Below are positions 16,638-25,340 of a stretch of DNA of 46,197 bases, piece after piece. A program made the position numbers and the translations under genes. Source of the stretch: Azospirillum tabaci (GTDB lineage: Bacteria > Pseudomonadota > Alphaproteobacteria > Azospirillales > Azospirillaceae); NCBI RefSeq assembly GCF_014596085.1, contig NZ_JACCJY010000014.1, positions 1 through 46,197 of the forward strand. The letters run 5' to 3'. Position 1 is the stretch's first letter; each line of letters opens with the position of its first letter. The notes under the pieces are model-generated. The model saw nothing but the letters and a program-made list of their open reading frames with translations. It was not told where the DNA came from and made no database searches.

Positions 16638-19600
16638 ATGACACGGTTGTGGGTGCGGCGTGCGATCTGGGGTGTGACGCTGGCGGCGACGCTGGGCGGC
16701 GGCGCCCTCCTGGCGCAGGAGGAGATGCGCACGTCGCGATTGCAGGCCCGCCTGCTCGCCGGCTACGCCAAGGACATGACCTACACGCTGCGCGAGGGGC
16801 CGAACCCCGCCGCGCGCCACCCCACCCAGGGTCCCTACAACGAGCGGATGGGCTATGTCGGTCTGCCCGGCTATCTGCGCTCGCTGACCACGGACATGTA
16901 CGCGGTGGAGATGCAGGCGCATTTGTCGCCGACGCTCGACCAGTTCATGGCCGCCGGCGGCTTCCCGATCTACCACGAGAAGACGCGCGCCGGCCTGACC
17001 CTGCTCGACCGCAACGGCACCGCGCTGTTCTCCGCCCGCTACCCGGAGCGGGTCTTCGCCAAGTTCGATGACGTGCCGCCGCTGGTCGCCGCAACGCTGC
17101 TGTTCATCGAGAACCGCGAGCTGCTGAACACCGACGAGCCGCGCCGCAACCCCGCCGTGGAGTGGGACCGCTTCGCCGGCGCCGTGGCGATGCTGCCGGT
17201 GCAGTGGGTCAAGCCCGGCCAGCGCTCCCCCGGCGGCTCGACCCTGGCGACCCAGATCGAGAAGTACCGCCACTCCCCCGACGGCCAGACGAACGGCGCC
17301 ATGGAGAAGCTGCGCCAGATGATCTCGGCCAGCACCCGCGCCTATCTGGACGGCGAGGACACCGGCGCCCACCGCCGGCGCATCCTGATCGACTATCTGA
17401 ACTCCACCCCGCTGACCGGGCGTCCCGGCTTCGGCGAGGTGAACGGGCTGGGCGACGGGTTGTGGGCCTGGTTCGGCACCGACCTCGCCATCGCCGAGAA
17501 GGTGCTGTCGGAGGAACCCGCCGACGCCCGCGCCCTGCAGGTGAAGGCGCTGGCCTACAAGCAGGTGCTGAGCCTCCTGCTCGCCCAGCGCCGCCCCTCC
17601 TATTACCTGATCCAGGACCGTCCGGCGCTGGAGCGGCTGGCCGACAGCCACCTGCGCGTGCTGCACAGCGCGGGTGTGATCGACACCGCGCTGCGCGACG
17701 CGGCGCTCGGCCTGACGCTGAAGTTCCGCGAGGACCCGCCGCAGGCCCAGACCGCCAATTTCGTGGAGCAGAAAGCCCCCAACGCCATCCGCGCACGGCT
17801 TCTCTCCATGCTCGGCGTGTCCAGCCTCTACCAGCTCGACCGCATCGACCTGACCGCCGAATCGACGCTGGACGCCCCGGCGCAGCAGCGCGTGGTGGAG
17901 GTGCTGGCGAAGCTGGGCGACCCGGCCTTCGCCGCGCAGATGGGGCTGACCGGCGAACGACTGCTCGACACCAAGGGCAGCGACCTGTCCAAGATCATCT
18001 ATTCGGTCACGCTCTACGAACGGGGATCGGACGCCAACTACCTGCGCGTCCAGGCCGACAATCTCGACCAGCCGCTGGACATCAACGAGGGCGCCAAGCT
18101 CGACCTCGGCTCCACGGCGAAGCTGCGCACGCTGGCGACCTACCTGGAGATCGTGGCGGAGCTGCACACCCGCTACGCCCATCTGCCCAAGGACTTCCTC
18201 GCCGACGTTGAGGAGGAGGCGTCCGACAACCTGACGCGCTGGGCCGCCAACTGGCTGGCGACCTCCGGCAACCGCGGGCTGAGCGCCATGCTCGACGCCG
18301 CCATGGAGCGCCGCTATTCGGCGAACCCCGGCGAGGCCTTCTTCACCGGCGGCGGGCTGCACAGCTTCGTGAACTTCAACGCCAAGGACAACGGCAGCAT
18401 CCTGACCGTGACCGAGTCGCTGCGCAATTCGGTCAACCTGCCCTTCATCCGCATGATGCGCGACATCGTGCAGTTCTATCTGTCCGAAGGCGGCGACGAC
18501 AGCACCGACATCCTGCACAACCCCGACCACCCCGCCCGCCAAGCCTATCTCGCCCGCTTCGCCGACAAGGAAGGCAGCGACTTCCTGAACCGCTTCTACA
18601 ACAGCTACCGGAAGCACACGCCGGACGCGATGCTGAACATGCTGGCCAGCCGGTCGCGCCCGATGCCGCACCGCCTGTCGGTCATCTTCCGCACCGTGCG
18701 CCCGCAGGCCGGGGTCAAGGAGTTCGGCGCCTTCCTGCGCGCCCGCCTGCCTGACGCCAAGCTGGACGACGGCGACATCGCGTCGCTCTACGGCAAGTAC
18801 GGGCCGGACAAGTTCCCGCTGAACGACCTCGGCTATCTGGCGCGCGTCCATCCGCTGGAGCTGTGGCTGGTCTCCTACCTGCAGAAGCGCCCCGACGCCA
18901 AGCGGCAGGAGGTGCTGGAGGCCAGCGTCCAGGAGCGCCAGGAAAGCTACCGCTGGCTGTTCAAGAAGGGCCAGTCGGCCCAGAACACCCGCATCCGCAT
19001 CGGGCTGGAGGAGGAAGCCTTCCAGCGCATCACCGAGCAGTGGCGCAAGCTGGGCTACCCTTTCGAAACGCTCGTCCCGTCCTTCGCCACGGCCATCGGC
19101 AGTTCCGCCGACCGCCCGGCGGCCCTGGCCGAGCTGGTGGGCATCATCCAGAACGATGGGGTGCGCCAGCCGACCGTGCGCGTGCGCAAGCTGCATTTCG
19201 CCGCCGGCACGCCCTACGAGGCCGTTGTCGGCCTGGGCGAGCTGCGCGGCCAGCGCGTGATGAAGGCGGAGGTCGCGGCCACCCTGCGCAAGGCGCTGAT
19301 GGACGTGGCGCAGAACGGCACGGCCAAGCGCGTCTGGGGCTCCTTCAAGGACTCGGCGGGGGCGGTCATTCCGATCGGCGGCAAGACCGGCACGGGCGAC
19401 CACCGGCTGGACCGCTACGGCCCCGGCGGGCACCTGATCGAATCGCGGGCGGTGAACCGGACGGCGACCTTCGCCTTCTACATCGGCGACCGCTTCTTCG
19501 GCACCATGACCGCCTTCGTCCATGGGCCGGAGGCCGACAACTACCGCTTCACCAGCGCCCTGCCCGCCCAGCTTCTGAAGAGCATCGCCCCGGCGCTGCA

Positions 19601-19664
19601 GCCCCTCATCGATCCCGGCGTGACCAAGACGGCCGACACCGGCAAGCCGCAGACGGGGCTATGA
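16638..19664 (+). CDS. Divergent bifunctional class A penicillin-binding protein
   Basis: The 1008-residue protein has an N-terminal membrane anchor (about 7-25), a GT51-like transglycosylase region and a transpeptidase domain. The GT region has FIENRELL (E158, in place of the usual EDR-x-F-x-H) and GGSTLATQIEKYRHSP (199-214, usually GGSTITQQ-x-xKN). The transpeptidase has S492-TA-K495 (LGSTAKLRT), S598-V-N600 and K916-TGTG. The three motifs are intact, so cross-linking activity is likely. About 300 residues separate SxN from KTG, far more than in PBP1a/1b, which marks an unusual subfamily. It would build septal or side-wall peptidoglycan from the periplasmic face. A hairpin terminator follows directly. 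Confidence 0.85.
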   Translation: MTRLWVRRAIWGVTLAATLGGGALLAQEEMRTSRLQARLLAGYAKDMTYTLREGPNPAARHPTQGPYNERMGYVGLPGYLRSLTTDMYAVEMQAHLSPTLDQFMAAGGFPIYHEKTRAGLTLLDRNGTALFSARYPERVFAKFDDVPPLVAATLLFIENRELLNTDEPRRNPAVEWDRFAGAVAMLPVQWVKPGQRSPGGSTLATQIEKYRHSPDGQTNGAMEKLRQMISASTRAYLDGEDTGAHRRRILIDYLNSTPLTGRPGFGEVNGLGDGLWAWFGTDLAIAEKVLSEEPADARALQVKALAYKQVLSLLLAQRRPSYYLIQDRPALERLADSHLRVLHSAGVIDTALRDAALGLTLKFREDPPQAQTANFVEQKAPNAIRARLLSMLGVSSLYQLDRIDLTAESTLDAPAQQRVVEVLAKLGDPAFAAQMGLTGERLLDTKGSDLSKIIYSVTLYERGSDANYLRVQADNLDQPLDINEGAKLDLGSTAKLRTLATYLEIVAELHTRYAHLPKDFLADVEEEASDNLTRWAANWLATSGNRGLSAMLDAAMERRYSANPGEAFFTGGGLHSFVNFNAKDNGSILTVTESLRNSVNLPFIRMMRDIVQFYLSEGGDDSTDILHNPDHPARQAYLARFADKEGSDFLNRFYNSYRKHTPDAMLNMLASRSRPMPHRLSVIFRTVRPQAGVKEFGAFLRARLPDAKLDDGDIASLYGKYGPDKFPLNDLGYLARVHPLELWLVSYLQKRPDAKRQEVLEASVQERQESYRWLFKKGQSAQNTRIRIGLEEEAFQRITEQWRKLGYPFETLVPSFATAIGSSADRPAALAELVGIIQNDGVRQPTVRVRKLHFAAGTPYEAVVGLGELRGQRVMKAEVAATLRKALMDVAQNGTAKRVWGSFKDSAGAVIPIGGKTGTGDHRLDRYGPGGHLIESRAVNRTATFAFYIGDRFFGTMTAFVHGPEADNYRFTSALPAQLLKSIAPALQPLIDPGVTKTADTGKPQTGL

Positions 19665-19695
19665 TGTCGGGGCTGTGACCCACACTCGGAACTGG

Positions 19696-19731
19696 AAAGG
19701 CCCGCTCCGGGAAACCGGAGGGGGCCTTTTT
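19696..19731 (+). terminator. Rho-independent terminator after the PBP gene
   Basis: AAAGGCCCGCTCCGG and its near-complement after a GAAA loop (CCGGAGGGGGCCTTTTT) form a long stem with a T-run. The A-run on the other arm makes it usable in both directions, so it may also end the converging minus-strand gene at 19764. Confidence 0.9.
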
Positions 19732-19763
19732 CGTGAACCGAGGAGAAGACGGCCGGGCGCGCC

Positions 19764-20021
19764 TTACGCCAGGGCGGGCTCCTGCGCGGTGGAGACGGCA
19801 GCCGGCAGGGAGACCAGCAGCAGTTCCAGCTCCGCCGCGGCGACGTTCAGCGGCAGGCCGGGACGGTAACCGCGCAGGGTCTCCAGCGCCCGGTCGAAGG
19901 CGCTCTCATGATCGCCCTGATCCAGGTCGCTTTCATCCAGCGCCGCCAGATAGGCGTGCGCGACGGCGGCGGTCTCCTCCGGCGTCAGGTCGTCAACCTG
20001 CAAGGACGTGATGGGGAGCAT
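19764..20021 (-). CDS. Small hypothetical protein
   Basis: The frame gives 85 residues from ATG 20021. It is acidic and helical (TPEETAAVAHAYLAALDESD ... ALETLRGYRPGLPL) with a hydrophobic C-terminal part. I do not recognise a family. A TTG at 20060 would add 13 residues. Codon use looks like that of its neighbours, which supports a real gene. It lies between the PBP terminator and bfr, both on its downstream and upstream sides without overlap. Confidence 0.55.
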   Translation of the reverse strand: MLPITSLQVDDLTPEETAAVAHAYLAALDESDLDQGDHESAFDRALETLRGYRPGLPLNVAAAELELLLVSLPAAVSTAQEPALA

Positions 20022-20185
20022 GATGGCGGTTCCCGTACAAACTGAAGCGGAAACCCGCAAGCTACGACAACATGGTTAACAAGGCGTTGCTCACTCCACC
20101 TTGCCGCTCCGCGCAAAAGGGGGGGCGACGGGGGGCGCAGTCGCGGCCGCGCCCGTCCGAACAGCCTTGGGCGGCTCCGAGCGGA

Positions 20186-20662
20186 TCAGCTCTCGCCGTA
20201 GATCTGCTCCTGTTGGTAGGCGACGATGCCCACACGCTGGATCAGGTCGAGCTGCGTCTCGATCCAGTCGATGTGCTCTTCGGTGTCGTCCAACAGTTCG
20301 GTGAGCTGCGCGCGGGTCTCGTAATCGCGGACCTGCTCGCACAGGGTGATGGCGTCGATCAGGTCGGTGCGGGCCTTATGCTCCACCTTCAGATCGTTGC
20401 CGAGCATTTCCGGTACGTCCTCACCGATCATCAGCTTGCCCAGATCCTGGAGGTTGGGAAGACCTTCCAGGAACAGGATGCGCTCGATCATCTTGTCGGC
20501 GTGCTTCATCTCGTCGATGGATTCTACGTAGATCTTGTGCGCAATGCGCTTCAGACCCCAATTCTTCAGCATGCGGGCATGCAGGAAGTACTGGTTGATC
20601 GCCGTCAGCTCGTTGGTCAGGATCTTGTTCAAATGGGTGATGACCTGCGGATCGCCCTTCAC
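20186..20662 (-). CDS. bfr: Bacterioferritin
   Basis: The 158-residue protein aligns without gaps to E. coli Bfr. It forms a 24-subunit iron store with haem at subunit interfaces; the haem ligand M52 is present. Ferroxidase-centre residues E18, E51, H54, E94 and H130 are present, but position 127, normally the bridging Glu, is Thr (DDTEEH, with E128 and E129 next to it). The start is GTG 20662 with AGGAGG 6 nt upstream. On the minus strand CATAAT (20722-20727) is a possible -10. No ferredoxin gene bfd is adjacent. Confidence 0.96.
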   Translation of the reverse strand: MKGDPQVITHLNKILTNELTAINQYFLHARMLKNWGLKRIAHKIYVESIDEMKHADKMIERILFLEGLPNLQDLGKLMIGEDVPEMLGNDLKVEHKARTDLIDAITLCEQVRDYETRAQLTELLDDTEEHIDWIETQLDLIQRVGIVAYQQEQIYGES

Positions 20663-21152
20663 GTCCTGCCTCCTGCGGTTCGTTTGTCGGTTTGTCGGGT
20701 TTCGGAAAAGACCATGCCCGAATTATGGACCCCTGGCAACCGCTTGAACACCGAAATTTGGAGAAATCGCGGCCTATCGCATCACGCGATGCCCTGTTGT
20801 TGCGAGTGAATATCAGACGCAACCGCCGGATGACCGCGACAGCATCGGCCGGCATTGGCTTGGAGCATTACTTTTCAAACGTTTTTCTTATAAGCAACAT
20901 TGGGGACCGAAGCCGTCACTTGCGCCTCCGGAGTGGCAGCCTGATCCCTGGCCGCCGATACAAGTCCGGACGGCGTAGAAACTTCCCTGCGGAGAATTTG
21001 TTGGCGATTGACTCGGCTCACGTTCCCCCCTGACACGACCGCGATCGAGGGGCCGTGCCATCCGCCCGCGCGAAACGGGTTGATGCTGACCGCCCGCGTG
21101 GTCTGGGGGGGGCGGTGACGGGCGGCTTGGCCGCCGCCCTGATGAGGAACGC
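20663..21152. other. Gene-poor, lower-GC gap between bfr and a lipoprotein gene
   Basis: This 490-bp stretch holds the bfr leader and probable promoter (CATAAT on the minus strand at 20722-20727; two CCGACAAA repeats lie between it and the start). It also has an AT-richer core around 20860-20910. A plus-strand frame at 20692-21033 is open but its product has no recognisable domain, is rich in Arg and Ser, and lacks a ribosome site. A GGGCGGC/GCCGCCC hairpin (21120-21139) lies just after the lipoprotein gene stop and lacks a T-run. I call no gene here. Confidence 0.4.
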
Positions 21153-21773
21153 TCAGTTCCGCTTCGCCGGCGTCGGGGGAATCGGTTTCACCGGAGCGTT
21201 TTCCGCACGGGCGACATCATAGCTGAAGGACGGCAAAAGCCGCTCCACCAGCTCCCGGTCCAGCCGGTTGGCGCAGGCGTAGCCGTAGGTTGCGCTTCGG
21301 TAGCCGGGCAGGGTGGCCGCCGGGGCGGCCCTGACGCGAAAGGCCATGCAGGACTTGCCGCTCAGGAGGAACGTCTGCGTTTCGTACTCCTGGCCGCCCA
21401 TGGTCTCGTTCCGCGGCTCCCCCCAGTCCGTGCCGTTCGCCGCCACGTTGTTGTAGGTGCGGACGGCGCTTCGCAGATCGCCCTGGGTGATGAAGGTGTT
21501 GTGCCCGGCCACATGATGGACGACGTCGGCGTGCCCGCCGGGAATCTGGAAATGACGATGATGAACCGTGCTCATAACCTCCGCCCGCTCGGACGTCACG
21601 CGGTAGCATTTCCCCCAGGTCGGCGTGTAGACGTTGCTCCAACTGGATTGGATCGGCGAACGGTCGCAGTCGATCTGCACCCGCTCCCCTGTGTTGTATC
21701 CCGCCGTCTGGCAGGACGCCGACAGCAGCACCAGCCCCGCAAGCACCGTCCCACGAACCACGCCCCGACTCAT
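21153..21773 (-). CDS. Hypothetical lipoprotein
   Basis: The 206-residue protein starts MSRGVVRGTVLAGLVLLSAS and then Cys, a signal peptide with a lipobox (SASC), so it should be lipidated and exported. The start at 21773 has GAGAGGGG 3-10 nt upstream. The mature part (TAGYNTGERVQIDCDRSPIQ, later TFLLSGKSCMAF and YGYACANRLD) has paired cysteines but no family I know. It faces tRNA-Leu on the same strand 156 bp upstream. Confidence 0.7.
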   Translation of the reverse strand: MSRGVVRGTVLAGLVLLSASCQTAGYNTGERVQIDCDRSPIQSSWSNVYTPTWGKCYRVTSERAEVMSTVHHRHFQIPGGHADVVHHVAGHNTFITQGDLRSAVRTYNNVAANGTDWGEPRNETMGGQEYETQTFLLSGKSCMAFRVRAAPAATLPGYRSATYGYACANRLDRELVERLLPSFSYDVARAENAPVKPIPPTPAKRN

Positions 21774-21929
21774 AACCCCTCTCCCCTGATGAGTGTGCAA
21801 GCGTCACCGCTTGCGACCTCGGCGAGCGTACAGGATGGTCGGGGCCGGACGAACAGGGGGGTTGGTTCCGGGACAATCTGTCTCACGCCCCAGGCGAGGG
21901 CGGCGGCCTGCGCTCCGTCCTTGGAGGCA

Positions 21930-22013
21930 TGGTGCGGGCGGCGGGACTCGAACCCGCATGCCGTTGGCGAAGGATTTTAAGTCCTTTGCGTCTACCGATT
22001 CCGCCACGCCCGC
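21930..22013 (-). tRNA. tRNA-Leu (UAA)
   Basis: The minus strand gives GCGGGCGTGGCGGAATCGGT at the 5' end, an anticodon arm AGGACTTAAAATCCT with UAA, a short variable arm with self-complementarity, the T arm GCGGGTTCGAGTCCCGC and the acceptor CGCCCGC-A-CCA. CCA is encoded. The 5' GCGGGCG pairs fully with CGCCCGC. UAA reads the codon UUA, which is rare in this GC-rich genome. Confidence 0.97.
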
Positions 22014-22200
22014 GCACCGTCGCGGATCGGCTCGGAGAACAGGTTGCCCCCGCCCGCCGGAGTTGCATATCACTGTATGCAGCCCACCGTTCCGCTGGAT
22101 TGACTTAGACAATCAGCGGGCGTTTGGTCAAGGATTGAGCGCGTTTCGGACGCCGGACACGCAAAAATCCCCGCAACCCTGGCGTTCAAGGGAGGTGAGT

Positions 22201-22368
22201 TTGGAGTCGATCAACTGGCTGGGCGTGGTGAGCGTGCTGATGGTCGCCGTGCTGGTCGTGCCGGCGACCTTGCGGCGCAACCGCAACACCTGGCTGCCCT
22301 ACGCGGCGGTCTGGGTCGCCGCCATCGTGGCGCTGGTCTGGGCGTACGACAGCTTCGGGCCGTTCTGA
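22201..22368 (+). CDS. Small two-helix membrane protein
   Basis: A 55-residue product starts at TTG 22201, preceded at good distance by GGGAGGTGAG (22190-22199), close to the ideal anti-16S match. Two hydrophobic stretches (about 6-21 LGVVSVLMVAVLVVPA and 33-49 YAAVWVAAIVALVWAYD) with RRNRN between them predict a hairpin in the inner membrane, loop inside. I know no family. Such small proteins are widespread in alphaproteobacteria. Confidence 0.65.
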   Translation: MESINWLGVVSVLMVAVLVVPATLRRNRNTWLPYAAVWVAAIVALVWAYDSFGPF

Positions 22369-22420
22369 GCGGCCCAGGTCCGGCCGGGTTTCATCCGGGC
22401 GGGTGTCCGTCCGGCGCCGG

Positions 22421-22681
22421 TCAGGGCCGCGTGTCCTCGTTCAGGGTCATGATGCCGATGCCCATCGCCACGCTGCCGAAGGTGAGGATGAGGCTGGCAT
22501 ACAGCATGATCGCGGCAATGATACCGTGATCGCTGCTTCCCATCAGCGTCGCCAGATTGGCGACGTCGAGAACCAAAAGCCCCGTCGCCAAGACAACAGC
22601 CCCGGCCACGCCGGATGCCAGATGCTTCAGCAAGAACAGGATCGCCGCTTTTTCGAAGGGTTTCATGGCACGACTTTTCAT
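22421..22681 (-). CDS. Small hypothetical membrane protein
   Basis: The 86-residue product from ATG 22681 (GGGAAGTG 7 nt upstream; a GTG at 22690 is too near the site) has two long hydrophobic segments: LASGVAGAVVLATGLLVLDV and AAIMLYASLILTFGSVAMGI. A Lys/Arg-rich N-terminus suggests the N-end is cytoplasmic. No family is recognised. It converges on the other small membrane protein gene. Confidence 0.6.
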   Translation of the reverse strand: MKSRAMKPFEKAAILFLLKHLASGVAGAVVLATGLLVLDVANLATLMGSSDHGIIAAIMLYASLILTFGSVAMGIGIMTLNEDTRP

Positions 22682-22766
22682 AACCGTCACTTCCCAGTCC
22701 TCAACATAGAATTACCTATGGCGGCGACAATATGACCAAGGATGGCTTGGCGTCGTAGGGACCGTT

Positions 22767-23543
22767 CTAGCCTTTGGTCCCCACCGTGACGTTCGGCGTA
22801 CCGCCCAAGCGCAGGACGATGCCCGCCAGTTCCTCCGTGGCCGCCACCAAGCGGGCCTCGTCCGTGCCGCGCAGCACGAGGCTGACGCCGAAGAAGCCGT
22901 TGCGGAAATAGGGATAGCTGCCGATTTCCAAATCCTGATAGCGATCCTGCAGGGCGCCGAGATCCGCGGCGATCTGCCCCTCGGCCAGTTCGCAGGCGAC
23001 GGTGCGGGCGTGCAGGTCCGGCCCGCCCTCCAGCTGCGGCAGGACGCCGTCCAGCATCGCCTGCATGATGTTGGGCACGCCCGCCATGACGAAGACGTTG
23101 CCGATGCGGAAGCCCGGCGCGGCGCTGATCGGGTTGTCGATCAACGACGCCCCCGCCGGGATGTTGGCCATGCGCAGCCGCGCCTCGTTCAGCTTCGACG
23201 GATCGCCGTAATGGCGCTCCAGCCGGGCCACGGCCTCGGCGTTGCGTTCCAGCGGCACGCCGAAGGCCTTGGCGACGCAGGCCGACGTGATGTCGTCGTG
23301 GGTCGGTCCGATGCCGCCCGTGGTGAAGACGTAACCGTAGCGGCCGCGCAGGGCGTCCAGCGCCGCGATGATCTCCTCCTCCACATCCGGGACGACGCGC
23401 GCCTCGCGCAGGCGGACGCCGATGCCCACCAGCTTCTCCGCGATGTGCGGCAGGTTGGCGTCCTTGGTGCGGCCCGACAGGATCTCGTTGCCGATGACCA
23501 GGACGGCGGCGGTCGGGTTGGGCGTGGCGGAGGAAGAGGACAT
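22767..23543 (-). CDS. CinA N-terminal type protein (MoCF/molybdopterin-binding fold)
   Basis: The 258-residue protein matches the COG1058 part of CinA: VLVIGNEILSGRTKDAN, YVFTTGGIGPTHDDITS and FVMAGVPNIMQAMLDG. It lacks the C-terminal nicotinamide-nucleotide amidase domain of full CinA. Members have been linked to ADP-ribose pyrophosphatase activity and competence; the role here is unproven. The start at 23543 gives the family N-terminus after a short Ser-rich lead. It is divergent from sfsA with 91 bp between. Confidence 0.88.
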   Translation of the reverse strand: MSSSSATPNPTAAVLVIGNEILSGRTKDANLPHIAEKLVGIGVRLREARVVPDVEEEIIAALDALRGRYGYVFTTGGIGPTHDDITSACVAKAFGVPLERNAEAVARLERHYGDPSKLNEARLRMANIPAGASLIDNPISAAPGFRIGNVFVMAGVPNIMQAMLDGVLPQLEGGPDLHARTVACELAEGQIAADLGALQDRYQDLEIGSYPYFRNGFFGVSLVLRGTDEARLVAATEELAGIVLRLGGTPNVTVGTKG

Positions 23544-23634
23544 GCGGAGTCGGCTCCGTTCTCGGTTGAGGCGGGGATGACGGGACCGGCGGGCTTGCCG
23601 GACGGCGGGGGCGCGCTTTAACCTAGGGCCCAAG

Positions 23635-24363
23635 ATGCGCTTCCCCACCCCCCTCCTGCAAGGCCGCCTCGTCCGCCGCTACAAGCGGTTCCTCGCCGAC
23701 GTGGACCTCGACGGCGCGCTGGTCACCGCCCATGTGCCGAATTCGGGCAGCATGATCGGGCTGGACGCCCCCGGCTCCGCCGTCTGGCTGTCGCGGTCGG
23801 ACAACCCCAAGCGCAAACTCGCCCACACGCTGGAGCTGGTCGAGGCGCTGGACGATCCGGACGCGCCCTGCCTCGTCGGCGTCAACACCTCGCATCCCAA
23901 CGGGCTGGTCGCCGCCGCCATCGCCGCCGGCACCGTCCCGGAGCTGGCCGGCTACGCCCGGCTGCGCCGCGAGGTGAAGTACGGGCGCAACTCCCGCATC
24001 GACATCCTGCTGGAGGACGAGGCCCGGCCGCCGGCCTATGTCGAGGTCAAGAACGTCCATCTGCGCCGTCCCGCCCAGGGCGACGGGCGGGCTGCGGAGT
24101 TCCCGGACTGCGTGACCGCCCGCGGGGCCAAGCATCTGGTGGAGATGGCGGAGATGGTCCGCCAGGGCGCGCGGGCTGTCATGGTCTACCTTGTGCAGCG
24201 CGCCGACTGCGCTTACTTCCGAGTCGCCGCCGACATCGACCCCGCCTACGCCGCCGGATTGCGCCTCGCGCTCGAATCGGGGGTGGAAGCCGTGTGCTGG
24301 TCCTGTAGGATCACCCCGCAGGCGATCGAGCTGGAACGGCCGCTGCCGATCCGCACGGATTGA
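23635..24363 (+). CDS. sfsA: SfsA-family DNA/RNA nuclease
   Basis: The 242-residue protein has the conserved SfsA blocks [55 protein letters not shown] and a C-terminal CxxC-free tail ending PLPIRTD. SfsA was first named for sugar-fermentation stimulation in E. coli; its fold is that of a PD-(D/E)xK nuclease, and the YVEVKN motif is intact. map follows 71 bp later on the same strand. Confidence 0.94.
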   Translation: MRFPTPLLQGRLVRRYKRFLADVDLDGALVTAHVPNSGSMIGLDAPGSAVWLSRSDNPKRKLAHTLELVEALDDPDAPCLVGVNTSHPNGLVAAAIAAGTVPELAGYARLRREVKYGRNSRIDILLEDEARPPAYVEVKNVHLRRPAQGDGRAAEFPDCVTARGAKHLVEMAEMVRQGARAVMVYLVQRADCAYFRVAADIDPAYAAGLRLALESGVEAVCWSCRITPQAIELERPLPIRTD

Positions 24364-24434
24364 CCGCAATCTCTGTTCGCCGCCGGGCCTGCCGGCGCGT
24401 TTTCTTGGGACCTGATCTGTAAGGGACGACTCTC

Positions 24435-25268
24435 TTGGACCACGACGACCTCGATTCCCATCGCATCCGGATTCATGGGCCGGAGGATTTCGAGGGCATG
24501 CGCAAGGCCGGACGGCTGGCCGCGGCCACGCTCGATTTCATCACGCCTTACGTCCAGCCCGGCGTCACCACCGGCGAGCTGGACCGGTTGCTGGAACAGC
24601 ACATCCGCGACCATGGCGGCGTCCCGGCCCCGCTCGGCTACCGCGGCTTTCCGAAGGCCAACTGCATCTCCGTCAACCATGTGGTCTGCCACGGCATTCC
24701 CGGCGACAAGCGGCTGCAGAACGGCGACATCCTGAACATCGACGTCACCCCCATCCTGGACGGCTGGTACGGCGACAGCAGTCGCATGTATCTGTGCGGC
24801 GACGTCGGCGTGAAGGCGAAGAAGCTGGTGGACGTCACCTACGACGCGCTGATGATCGGCATCGCTCAGGTGAAGCCGGGCGCCACGCTGGGCGACATCG
24901 GCCACGCCATCCAGACCTTCGCGGAAAGCCAGCGCTATTCGGTGGTCCGCGACTTCTGCGGCCACGGGCTGGGCCGCGTCTTCCACGAGCCGCCGTCGGT
25001 CCTGCATTTCGGCAACCCCGGCACCGGCGCCGTTCTGCGCGAAGGCATGATCTTCACCATCGAGCCGATGATCAACGCCGGACGCTACGACGTGAAGATC
25101 CTCGGCGACGGCTGGACCGCCGTGACCAAGGACAAGTCGCTGTCCGCCCAGTTCGAGCATTCCATCGGCGTGACCAAGGACGGCTGCGAGATCTTCACCC
25201 TGTCCCCTGCCGGCTTCCACAAGCCCCCCTACGCCGTCCCGGCCGAGGAAGCGACCGCAGCCGTATGA
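24435..25268 (+). CDS. map: Methionine aminopeptidase, type I
   Basis: Map removes the initiator Met from nascent proteins. The 277-residue enzyme has the two-metal site residues in LNIDVTPILDGWYGDSSRMY, FCGHGLGRVFHEPPSVLHFG, FTIEPMIN and FEHSIGV. No ATG precedes the conserved EGMRKAGRLAA region, so the start is TTG 24435, with AAGGGACGA about 5 nt upstream. The N-terminus is a little longer than the E. coli enzyme. radC lies 72 bp downstream. Confidence 0.95.
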   Translation: MDHDDLDSHRIRIHGPEDFEGMRKAGRLAAATLDFITPYVQPGVTTGELDRLLEQHIRDHGGVPAPLGYRGFPKANCISVNHVVCHGIPGDKRLQNGDILNIDVTPILDGWYGDSSRMYLCGDVGVKAKKLVDVTYDALMIGIAQVKPGATLGDIGHAIQTFAESQRYSVVRDFCGHGLGRVFHEPPSVLHFGNPGTGAVLREGMIFTIEPMINAGRYDVKILGDGWTAVTKDKSLSAQFEHSIGVTKDGCEIFTLSPAGFHKPPYAVPAEEATAAV

Positions 25269-25340
25269 TATTCCCGCGGATGTGATTTTCGCGCGGAAGA
25301 GGTATAGTCCCGACGCACACATTCGTATGGTGGCGTCGGG

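Noticed and set aside
16417..16644. Short minus-strand frame in the gap before the PBP gene
   Set aside because: It begins inside the PBP start region and its product resembles nothing.
16620..19523. A 967-residue open frame antisense to the PBP gene
   Set aside because: Same pattern: low-complexity antisense product, opposite a gene with intact catalytic motifs.
20692..21033. Possible 113-residue gene upstream of bfr
   Set aside because: No ribosome site, Arg/Ser-rich product without a family; kept only as a gap note.
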